Shown here: positions 1 to 10,558 of the stretch, piece after piece
Numbering within the stretch: the first letter of the stretch is position 1
How the letters are laid out: every line of letters starts with the position of its first letter
Assembly (NCBI GenBank): GCA_949751835.1
Contig: CATKHK010000050.1
Span: forward strand, 248,001 to 312,000
Origin: Blepharisma japonicum
Taxonomy: Eukaryota; Ciliophora; Heterotrichea; Heterotrichida; Blepharismidae
Length of the DNA: 64,000 bases
Direction: 5' to 3'
Position numbers and translations under genes: made by a program
The notes under the pieces: model-generated
What the model was told of the DNA's origin: nothing
Seen by the model: only the letters and a program-made list of their open reading frames with translations
Database searches by the model: none

Positions 1-3000
1 CTACTATGAATATTTCATCAATTTTTATCGTAATTTTACATTGCGGTTTTAAATATTTTAATTACAATTTGCCTGGTATCTTACTTTTGATTGCTAAAGT
101 CCTCATACATTTCTTTAGCTCATTATTACTAATTCCATATTTAACCACTTTGCTCGTAGTCATCAAATACTCAACTTTTGATTACAGATATATGCAGGAG
201 TATGAAGATCATAGTACAATTAACTATAATTTTGGAATTTTGGGAACAATTTTAAGCCTTCTTATTTTAGTTATTTTTATACCTATCACTTTTATTATAG
301 AAATTCTGAAAGCAGACCTTAGACATTCAGTAGCACATAAAAATATAAAAGCAAGGTCTAATTCAGCGTGAGATTTACTCTGCATATTATTTTTTATTTT
401 TCAATGCTTTCTGTTTGTATTTATTAACAAAAATCGCTATGAATATCGTATAGTCATAAGCTTGGCACTAGCAGTATATTTATTAATACTTGAATTTAGA
501 TTTTTACACTATTTCAACCCAGTTGAAAATTCAATTCAAGCATGCAAAATGGGCTGCATTTCAGTATGTGCAGTTATTTTTTTATTTGGATACTCAACTG
601 ATAATCCTACAACTTTAACACTCTTATGTATATTTTTGCTGCCTTTATCTTGCCTTTTTATAACAATTAGCATACATAGAAAATATCTTATATTAAATTT
701 CAATAGGATCAATCCGAAAAATCAATACACTTTGGAGCACTCAATTAGGCATTTATTGGTAGACAAACAATGCAATACCAAAAGTGAAGTGATTGAAATG
801 CTTTCTAAGTATTTTAGCTCAAGAGTGAAGAAAAATGCACTTTATATTATATGAGAAGTGAATTTTTGTGTTTATATTGCAAAAGATGAAAGACTTGGAA
901 GGATTAAACTCACAAAGTATGGCATGCTTAAGCAGAATATAGAAGCATATGTGCAAAAGTTTCGAACTTTAGAGAAATTTAAAAAAGATGCAAATGAATT
1001 ATCAGAAATTAAAAACTTAGACCGTATACTAAGCCTTGATGAAGCTAAAAAATCTGATGGAGAAATTTGTTTGATATTGTTAGATTTATGATCTGAAATT
1101 TCAAGAAAAGATCCAGAAATAGACAAACTCAGGAATTTTATTAAAAAAGTTTTTGATCTTTCCATAAAAATTAAAGGACTTTACGAATCACTTTCACAGG
1201 AAATCAGGAATTCTGAAGTACTTGATTTATATGGACTCTTTTTGGCCAATATTTTGGGAGAAGTCGAAGAAGGAAATGCTATACTTAAAAAGAAATTAAA
1301 CATAAAGAATTCTGAGTCGTTATTGGACTTTAAAAAGCTTGAAAGCTACGATGAAACATTTGGAATTATTCTGTTATCGACAAAAATTCGTTCATTTGGA
1401 ACTATCGCATATATGAATGAAAAAGCTGCAGCTATACTTAAAGTTTCCCCAATTGAAATGGTCGGACAAGATTTTAATCAGTTTATTCCAAAACCTTATT
1501 CTTTATCTCACAATGATCACATGCTTAAGCATTATAAATTATGCACATTTACTGAATTAGAAACATCTCATGCATCATTTCTCCAGAATCAAGATGGATA
1601 TATTTTTGAATGCAAAGCACTAATAAAGCTTACTGCATTTAGAAATAAAGCCTACTATATAATTTCTTTTTCTCAAATAAAAGCAACGAGACACATAATT
1701 TCAATATCAGAAGAAGGGCAAATATACAACCATTCTCTACACTTGGCACCTATATTAGGCTTAGAAAAAAGCAATTACGCAGAGATGAATATTTCTGATA
1801 TGATTCGAGGAATAAATATATCGAAATTGCCATTATTTGATCCAGTTGAGATTTATTGTAATAATAAAAGAACAGAATTCGTCCATATTGCAAACAAAAC
1901 AAAAACAGAGATAATTCATATGGTATTGATACTTACTGATATCTCTGAAATCGAAAAATGAAAAAGCCAAGCTAATAGTGAGCAAGTTGAAGATTTTTGC
2001 GATTTACCAAGAATTGAAAAAGAAGTTCCAACCGAAATAAATGAAAACCAAACTATTGAACGCTCAAAGGGCAAAAAAATAGCTTTTAAATTGAATTTTA
2101 TTAAGCAAACATCATACATTTCAAATGCAAACCATCCGCTAAACACTGAAGATGTTGAGGAGGCAAAGGCCTTCTCACAAGCTCCTGCAAGCTCTGGCTA
2201 CTCATTATCCATATCTGCTGAGAGTAAATTTAATTTAGGATCTGCATCAAAGTATATTTTAAACACTAGCAAATCTATTAAAAAATTTCAATGGATTTTA
2301 TTCTTTGCAGTACTTTGTAAATAGATCATAGCAATGATTGGGACTAATATTGGGATATTGGCCTATATCATAGAGCAAGTTGCACATACAAACTCTTTAG
2401 ATATTTTTAATCACTTAGGCCAAATTATGTTTTATATTGGATCATCTGCAAATTTAGTAAGATCAATTAGTTCAGAAATCGAGCAAGGAGTTTTTAATCT
2501 TACAAGAGATTCAGAAATTTTTAATCAAACTATAATAAAGCTTTCAATTTTACAAGAAAACGTATTGAGTGACAAGTCACAATGAAGCTATTGTCCAAGC
2601 TCTAAAATTGTCACAGAAAACATTATTCCTGTATGGGAATTTGATATGGGAAAGCCTTATCTAAAAAAGCTCAACCTTTATGATATAATGACTAGTTTTA
2701 TTAAGCATGTAAAGAATATTTTAGAGCCTTTCCTTGTTAAATTATGCGAAGACAAAAGATAAGGGCTATTCGCCTGAAACAAGATGGCTAATGATAAATA
2801 GTATGAGCTATCCGTTTGACTATATAAAAGATGCCTTGTCTGGCTTAGTTGAATGCGAAAAATATAGAATATATGATTCAAGTCTTAACGTCACTCTTTT
2901 ATTATGAACTGGGATCATCATTCTTTGCCTTTGCTTAGTTGTGCTTATTTATTTCATAATTGAGCTGAAAACTGCTTATGAGAATTTTTGAAAATTTATT

Positions 3001-3909
3001 AAAAAATCTGTCGTTTCAAGCTATATTTCTCTCAGGCAGGTCCTTTTAGATAGGCTCACTTCAATTCATGGGCTTGAAATTAACAAGGAAAATGACTATA
3101 TCCAAAAAAACACTAAAAAAGACAACTATTATGTAAAAGCAAATATTACATGAAAATTCTGCTGAAGATTAAGCTTCTTCGGGATCATCTCAATAACTTT
3201 TTATTTATTGACACTTCTTTATCTATATAAAACTTGCGAAACCTATATGATAAATCGGCCCAAATTATTACAAAACTTTAACATAAGAAGAGCTTTATTA
3301 CAAAGAATTGGATATTTCACAAGAGATATAAACAAAGCTCCATTTTTAAATCTTTATCAAACATCTTATAGTCTCGCAGATCCATCTATTGAATTTCAAT
3401 ATTCAATTTTATGGTTCTGGGAAGAGTATCAAAAGCTTAAATCAAAAGACCTGCATGATTTGCTATCAAACTCTGTAATAGAACGTATTTTTGAAGAAAT
3501 AGATTCTCCATATAATAATATGAAATATGGGACTGCAGCTGGTGCAAATTTAGCTATTTTCGATTCGATTTATATGAGTGTTCATGAATATCGCTCATAT
3601 GAAGAAAAATACAGTTACTCCACAAAATTCAGTTTTATAATGGATTCCATGGATGTAGACTTTGAAATGGCAGATTCAAGCTCGAAGCATATAATTTCTA
3701 CGCAATTAAATATAATTATCAATATCACTATTTTATTCTCAGTTGGGCTTGCACTACTTTATTTGCTTTATTATCTCCCTTTTATCAAAGCCCAAACAAG
3801 GCATTTGCAAGAAGCAAGCATTTTGCCAAAAATGATCCCTGAGATAGGAACCGAAAAAATATCTCATGCGCAATCCAAAACAAATCTTTTTAATTTTAGC
3901 TCTTATTAA
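1..3909 (+). CDS. G1: PAS-domain multi-pass membrane protein, TmcB/TmcC-like (5' truncated by window edge)
   Basis: The reading frame is open from base 3 and about 1286 residues are visible. By alignment to G2 about 116 N-terminal residues lie off the left edge, so the first residues seen are inside the second membrane helix. In order follow the rest of the N-terminal membrane block, the helical TPR-like region (about 700-1250), a PAS domain (about 1350-1670, with GTIAYMNEKAA), a short second PAS-like stretch (ISEEGQIY), a linker, and four membrane helices. Introns are A 2224-2238, B 2310-2324 and C 2709-2724; C is 16 nt and moves the genomic frame by one. Many Trp codons are TGA. The stop is TAA at 3907-3909, after an ILPKMIP motif and a short tail. 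Family assignment is by recognition of the architecture; function is unproven. Confidence 0.9.
2709..2724 (+). other. 16-nt intron (intron C of G1)
   Basis: The sequence is GTAAAGAATATTTTAG, ending in a TAG in frame. The same intron in G2 is GTAAAGAATATTTAG, identical except for one T fewer. Removing 16 nt joins the upstream frame to the downstream frame, which stays open to the G1 stop and aligns with all paralogues. Removing 15 nt would not. Confidence 0.9.
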
Positions 3910-4898
3910 ACAAATTTTTATTGGAAATATTTTAATTATTAAATAATAAATTCTAGTGAGGTAAAACCTAAACAATAATTTTAAATTCGGGTAGTTAGTT
4001 TGCAGTGAATGCTACTTAGACTTCACTTAAAATTAAATTTTGGAATCATATAGTTTTTTGTAAAAATATTCATACTGGCAGCCGTTATCTATTTTATATG
4101 TGAAAATAAGTAGCATTTGTGCTTGATCATATACACTTTATTGCAAAGCTTTAGTTAGGTTTAACAGGCTTAATGGTAATCATGCATTAGTAATGATGAA
4201 AATGTTTTTAAAAAGATTGCATCACAAAATTCATTGTGTAATTGCAATATAAAGCATGCACCAATAAAGTTCTACTTCAATCAAAGATAGACAGATATTA
4301 GTAAAACACACAAAGCCATGAAAAAATCTAATGACATAAATTAAATCCCAACTCAAATTTCAAGCTATTTTTCCATATAAAAGTCGAAATTTGCTTGCCA
4401 GTAATCTAGCCTATTCAAGTTTAATTTTAGAAAACAAGATAGGATGTATCAGTATCTGAAAGTCATATTTGATATCCAAAAATACGATGCCAAAGATACT
4501 TTAATTTCACGAATAAAATTTTTTTCATTTTTCATCAGGTATACAATATACAAAATTGATGAGCTATAGAGCGAGGGATTATATCACAATTGATTATCGC
4601 AGCGGCACTCTTCACAGTTGAGCATATGTCCATTAGATAAATTCATGCAAAAGCATCAATCTTAATAAGTCTTATAGCCAAAGTCTTTACATCAGTATTA
4701 ATTCAGGCCCTCTCCTAATGCTACTTATTAACTTATCAGCTAGATCCATAATTGAATGCTGCAATTATATACATTTTGAAACTCACTATAAACAAAAAAA
4801 TTAGAATTCTAATATTTTTGTTTATGATGTTTTTTAAAATGCATAGCATTTTTTTCTCAATAAACTATAACCTAGCACATAGGCTGATGGGAAAAACA

Positions 4899-4947
4899 AC
4901 CATATGTTGCACATCATAGATCATAAAATTATCCTATGGCATATGGT
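4899..4947. repeat. Imperfect inverted repeat
   Basis: ACCATATG at the left end pairs with CATATGGT at the right end, and CATAG pairs with CTATG further in. A diverged version lies at 20497-20561 in the duplicated block. It could be a small foldback element or a regulatory palindrome. Confidence 0.45.
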
Positions 4948-5243
4948 ATGCGATAATGTAAATTCACTATCCCAATTTTTTATAAACAGGAAACCAGAAA
5001 TGATGAATTAAGCATGGTGCTCTCAACAACTCGAAGGGTAAACAAATTTGCCTGCACATTATAGAACAGCTAAGTCTCTAAAATATTAATTAATAAAATT
5101 GAAAAAATTAATCAAAGCTTTTGCTACTAAAGTAGACAAAAAATAGAATCATTTTAAATATTTAAAGCTAATAACTTGCTGATTACTGAAAGTATATAAA
5201 TTATTTTTTTTTATTCTAATTTATGGCAAAGTTAAGTATAATA

Positions 5244-5262
5244 CTCTAATATAAAAATCTTA
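5244..5262 (+). promoter_or_regulatory. Conserved start-proximal box of G2
   Basis: CTCTAATATAAAAATCTTA lies directly before the ATG. Near-identical sequence precedes the fragment at 20871, and related sequence precedes G3 and G5. It may mark the transcription start and short leader; the role is inferred from position and conservation only. Confidence 0.5.
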
Positions 5263-8200
5263 ATGACCGAAGGAGCTGGAAATTATGATATTGATGACTA
5301 TCAATCACTCTTACGCAAAGAACAGTTTTGTATATTTAAAAGGTTAAAGAAATTTTTATTAGATCGCATTATTGAAATCTTTGAGCCTGAGTTCAATACT
5401 CAAATCTCTTATAAGCAGCAAATAATTCGAGAGATGATTACAACTATAATTATTACTATCCAAATGATATCCCTTTTGTGATATCCTGGCATATCACTTC
5501 GTCATTGAAGCTCATACTCAGTTTTTTGAGATTTCCTTAGATTTTTCAATTATGACGATTTATGTGCAAAGCTAAATTTTTATTCCTTTTGCACGATTCT
5601 AAATATCACTATGATTAGTTCCTCGCTTTTGATTGCTTCTTCACATTTGATTCTTAAGAATTTTAATTTTAGTTTGCCTTATTTTTTGATTTACACTGCA
5701 AAAACTATTATTAGCTATTTTACCTCAATACTTCTCATACCATTTTTAACAAATATTCTTGTTGTATTTAAATATTCAACTTATGAGTTAAAATATGTAC
5801 AAGAATACGATAGCTATAAAACAAGTGACTATAATTTTGGAATTCTAGGAACAATTTTGAGCTTGCTTGTTTTAGTTATTTTTATACCAACAGCTTTTAT
5901 GATAGAAATTGTTAAAGGTGATTTGAGACATTCAGTTGCTCATAAAAACTTAAAAGCAAGGTCGAACTCATTATGAGATATTCTCTGTATATTTTTTTTT
6001 ATGGCTCAATGCTTTCTGTTTGTATTCGTTGACAAAAGCCATTATGAATATCATTTAGTAGTAAGTACGGCAATGGCAATATATTTACTAGTGCTTGAAT
6101 TTAAATTTTTGCATTATTTGAATCCTGCCGAAAATTCAATTCAAGCATGCAAAATGGGCTGTATTTCAGTATGCTCAGCTATTTTTTTATTTGCATACTC
6201 AATTAATGAAGCAGGAGCACTAATATTATTGTGTATTTTTTTGCCGCCTTTATCTTGCTTTTTTATAACAACTCATATTTATAAGAAATATTCTAAACTA
6301 GAATACAATAGAATCTGCCTTAAAAATCAATATACTTTAGAGCATTCAATTAGACATTTATTAACAGACAAAAATTGCGAAAATAAAAATGAAATAAATG
6401 AACTACTTTCCAGACATTTTAACTCAAAAATGAAGAAAAATGCACTTTATGTTATATGAGAAGTGAATTTTTGTATTTATATTTTAAAGAATGAAAGGCT
6501 GGGAAGAGTCATACTTACAAAGTATGGCTTTCTTAAAGAAAACTTTGATGCATATATACAAAGGTTAAGAATTTTAAAGAAATTTGAAGAAAGCACAAGC
6601 GGATTGCCAGAAATTGAATATTTAGACAGTTTGTTAAATTTAGATAAAGTTAAAAAATCTGATGCAGAAAGTTGTTTGCTTTTATTAGATTTATGAGCTG
6701 AAATTGCAAGAAATGCTCCAAATATAAACAAGGTAAGAATTTTTGTTACAAAAATTTATAAGCTCATTTATAAAATCAAAAAACTCTATGATTCGCTATC
6801 GCAAGAAATCAGGAATTCTGAGGTGTTTGACCTATGTGGTTCATTTTTGATTGATATTCTTGGAGAGTTCGAAGAAGGAAATAATATTCTTAAAAGGAAA
6901 CTAAACATAAAGAACCCTGAGTCTTTAATAGACCTTCAAAAATTTCAAAATTATGATGAAAGAATTGGAATTATCTTAATATCAACAGATTTCAGTGCAT
7001 TTGGGACTGTTGCTTATATGAATAAAACAGCTGCAATAATACTCAAAGTGTCTTCTACTGAAATCATTGGGCATGATTTTAATCTGTTTATCCCCAAACC
7101 GTTTTCTTTAAACCATAATGACTGCATGCTCAACTATTATAAATCTTGCACAAATACAGAGCTGGAAAATTCTCATGCATCATTTCTTCAAAACTATAAT
7201 GAATATATTTTTGAATGCAATACATCAATTAAGCTTACAGCATTTAAAAATAAAGCCTACTTCATGATTTCTTTTACTCAAAGCAAAACATCAAGACAAA
7301 TACTTTCCATATCAAAAGAAGGACAAATCTACAGTCATTCTTCTCAATTAGCAAGCATAATAGGTTTGGAAAGAAAGAATTATTCAGGTATGAATATATC
7401 CGATATAATCCCAGGGGTAAATCTATTTAATTTGCCATCATTTGAACCAGTAATTATTTATCATAATTTTCAGAAATTAGTTCTAATCCATACTATAAGA
7501 AAAGCAAAGTCTGAAGCAATTCATATGATTTTAGTTATAAAAGATTGATCAGAAATAGAAGAATGGAAAAGCCAAGTATCCTATGAAACAGGAGAACGCT
7601 TTTCTGATTTTTATAAAACTATAAAAGAGCTGCCAAATGTAGATAATGAAAATGAATTGATTGTAGACACCAAAATTAAAAAATTAACATTTCATCTAAG
7701 TCCTACGGAGAAAACCTCATATATTACAACTACTCATGATATTCGAAATTCTGAAATGATTGATGAAGAAATCCCATTGCCTCAAGCTTCTGCAAGCTCG
7801 GCGAGCTCATTCTCTATATCTGTGGACCGTAAATTTTACTCAGGATATTCTTCAAAATGCATTTCTAACATCAGTAAAGCTATAAAAAAATTCCAATGGA
7901 TATTATTTTTTTCGGTAACTGTTAAGTAGATTATAGCTATGATTGGAACTAATATTGGAATATTAGTTTATGTCATAGAAGAGGTTACACATACAAACTC
8001 TTTGGAGGTTTTTAATCACCTTGGTCAAATTATGTTTTATATTGGGTCAACAGCAAATATAGTGAGATCAATTAATATAGAAATTGAGCAAGGGATATAT
8101 AACCTCACAAGAGATTCTATGTATTACAGTCAGAATATAGCTTATCTTTCGATTTTGCAAGAAACTCTATTGAGTGAAAAATCGCAGTGGAAATATTGCC

Positions 8201-9471
8201 CGAGCTCTACAATTGTCATGGAAAATATCATTCCTTTATGGGAATTTGATATGGGAAAACCATATCTGAGAAAATATAATCTCTATGATACAGTTACCAA
8301 TTTTATTATGCATGTAAAGAATATTTAGGGTCAAATGCTATTGAAATACGCTAAAACAAAGGAAATTGGATATGTATATGAATCAGAATGGCTTATGATA
8401 AACAGTGTAGGCTATACTTTTAATTTAATAAGTGATTCATTATCTGGTTTAGTTGAATGCGAAATAAATAGAATATACGATTCAAGCTTAAGCATTACCC
8501 TTTTGCTTTGGACTGGGCTTATTATCATTGGTCTTTGCTTAGCCATACTCATATATTTCATAATTAAAGTGAGAATTGCATATGAAAATTTTTGAAAATT
8601 CATCAAAAAATCTGTCATGTCAAACTATGTTCCTCTTATGCTAGTTGTTTATGATAGGCTTACATCAGTCCATGGAATTGATAGAAATAAGAGAAAACAT
8701 TACAACCTAAACAATCCACCAAAAACGCAAAACTATTATATAAAAACGAATATTACTTGAAAGTTCTTTTGGAGATTATTGTTCTTATTACTAATTTCAA
8801 TAGCTTTTTATTTGCTTGTGATCCTTTATTTATATAAAACATGTGAAACATATATGATAAATAGACCTAAATTATTACAAAACTTTAATACGAGGAGAAC
8901 TTTATTAGCAAGAATTGGCTATTTTACAAGAGATATCAATAGGCCAGTAAATCAGGGTCTTTATACGGAATCTTATAGTCTTGCTGATCCAAGCACTGAG
9001 CTTGAAAAATCAATTTTTCGATACTGGGACAAGTACAAAAGTTTACGCTCTGAATTCATTTATAATTTATTGTCAACATCAATAAGAAAGCGTATTTTCG
9101 AAGAAATAGATTCCCCGCCTAATTTCATGAAATACGGTACTGGAGCTGCAACATATTCAGTTATTTTTGATGCGTTTTATATGGGAGTGCATGAGTCTCG
9201 CTCACTGACAGAAAAAGATAATTTCATCACTAATTTTACAGCTCTGCAAGAATCTATGTATAAGAGCTTTGCAATGACAGATTCAAGTTCAAAAGAAATC
9301 ATTTTTTCGCAATTAAACACAATTATTATAATCACTTTCGCATTTTCAATTGGGCTTGCCTTACTTTACATATTTTACTATTTGCCTTTTATCAAAGCTG
9401 AATCAAGATATTTAAAAAAAGCAAGTATCTTGCCAAAAATGATTTCTGAAATTGGAAATCAAAACTACTAG
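5263..9471 (+). CDS. G2: PAS-domain multi-pass membrane protein, TmcB/TmcC-like
   Basis: About 1387 residues once three introns are removed: A 7829-7843, B 7915-7929, C 8314-8328 (all 15 nt, frame kept). The ATG at 5263 follows the conserved leader box and gives an N-terminus (MTEGAGNYD...) that aligns with G3 and G5. Eight predicted membrane helices fill roughly residues 57-340, the helical TPR-like region about 355-560, the PAS domain about 568-670 (GTVAYMNKTAA), and four further helices lie in the C-terminal 520 residues. The C-terminus stops early after KMISEIGNQNY with TAG and lacks the roughly 20-residue tail of G3 and G5. In-frame TGA codons are Trp, including the conserved W of the WYP motif after the first helix. 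Confidence 0.92.
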
Positions 9472-9744
9472 AAGTCCAATCACCTAGGGTTCACTTAGTA
9501 GAAACAAAGAAATTAGACACATGAGATAATTTTCATAACAATTTCATAAGACTATATTTATTGGTTTGTAATTTGCAATAATAATTTCTCGATTGTTAAT
9601 AAAAGGCATTTAAATTGCATAGATTTATTGAAATAAATAATTTTAAGCAAGGATTCAAATTAAACTTAAAAGCTAATCTATTTTTTATATTTTATAGCTT
9701 TACCCCTTGGCCAAACCTGATATTAAATATTATGGTAAAATAAA

Positions 9745-10040
9745 AAAAATAACCAATTCTGATAAATTTCCGACAAACTCATTTCCCCAAGGATCGACGA
9801 GTTGTCCATAAATTCTGTAATTCTACTTTGGATCAGAGTCTTCATCAATCTCATTCACTTTTTACAATTGAATCCATGTTCCAAGAACACCATGCAGAAA
9901 TACATGCATATCATCTATGCTGGCTTCATGCTCTTCTCATTTTGATTCAGCTTCATGTTGTTATCCATAGGTTCAGGTTCTTCCGCACAATTCCAATGGG
10001 AAAAACCGCATACACATATTCAGTCATTTCGGCTAAATAT
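9745..10040 (-). pseudogene. Possible decayed gene trace unrelated to the array
   Basis: On the minus strand one frame gives IDEDSDPK, a stop, then NYRIYGQLVDPWGNEFVGNL. The DPWGN stretch recalls the C-terminal strand of glyoxalase/VOC-type domains. Further upstream another frame gives EEPEPMDNNMKLNQNEK. At least two stops and a frame change interrupt it. The reading is tentative and the parent gene is not identified. Confidence 0.3.
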
Positions 10041-10224
10041 GTCTATTAATAAGGCATTTAAATTATTGCTTTATATCTGCACTAAGTAAACTCAAATGGG
10101 TATCTGCTATCTCGATAATAATATATTGTTCAATTGCAGGATATTCTTTCAAAAACATTTGCAATTTTCGAAATAGTATATAAGCCCTTTCTATATATTT
10201 CATATTCAAAGTATAAAAAAAGAC

Positions 10225-10558
10225 CATAATATGCTAAAACATCCTGAAATTATGCAAATGCATAATAGAAAAAATCTATGCAGAAAAAAAAAAGGTTTTC
10301 ATAATTTTCTTGCAAATAGATCTTCAAAATTATCAATTACAATAAAATAGAAAATACAATATAATGAAGCCGCTATTCCCAAGGATTGCTTATTTTTTTG
10401 ATATTTTAAATAAAAATTTAGGTGAAATTATCTTTTAACTATATTTAGCATTTTACTGATGTAATTAAGATTGATGTTATATATTTATACATTTTTTAAT
10501 ATGTCAGATTCTTCACTAATTTTGGTCAAAAATATTTTTTAATGTAAAAATATCTTAA
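10225..10558 (+). repeat. Upstream block of G3, similar to about 21345-21651
   Basis: Shared features in the same order include ATATGCTA, a poly-A run after GCAGA/GATGAAG, ATCAATTACAATAAAA versus GCAATTACAAAAAAAA, and GCTATTCCCAAGGA versus GCTATTGCCCAAAGGA. Both blocks end at the start codon of a closely related paralogue. Confidence 0.6.
10540..10558 (+). promoter_or_regulatory. Start-proximal box of G3
   Basis: TAATGTAAAAATATCTTAA directly precedes the ATG and resembles the CTAATATAAAAATCTTA box of G2 and the 20871 fragment. Confidence 0.4.

Larger units (their letters stand above)
3910..5262. other. G1-G2 intergenic, AT-rich, no gene seen
   Basis: No open frame of interest on either strand with TGA read as Trp. 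The right-hand part (from about 4870) is similar to the sequence upstream of the N-terminal fragment at 20871. It contains an imperfect inverted repeat at 4899-4947. Confidence 0.6.
4870..5262 (+). repeat. Upstream block of G2, duplicated at about 20470-20870
   Basis: Read side by side, this stretch and 20470-20870 share many runs in the same order: the ATAGATCATAA-like segment, a palindromic CATATG region, AATTATCAAAG-like and CTAATATAAAAATCT. Both end at a start codon of a family member, so promoter and gene were duplicated together. Similarity was judged by eye. Confidence 0.65.
9472..10558. other. G2-G3 intergenic
   Basis: AT-rich except for a less AT-rich patch at about 9745-10040, which has a protein-like reading trace on the minus strand (separate entry). 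The right part from about 10225 is similar to the sequence upstream of G5. Confidence 0.5.

Noticed and set aside
872-1165. Minus-strand open frames inside G1 and the equivalent positions of other copies
   Set aside because: Shadows of the conserved helical region; same position in paralogues, with no independent coding signal.
9828-10049. A 73-codon plus-strand frame between G2 and G3
   Set aside because: Odd composition (His/Leu-rich) and antisense to a better protein-like trace; no family resemblance.
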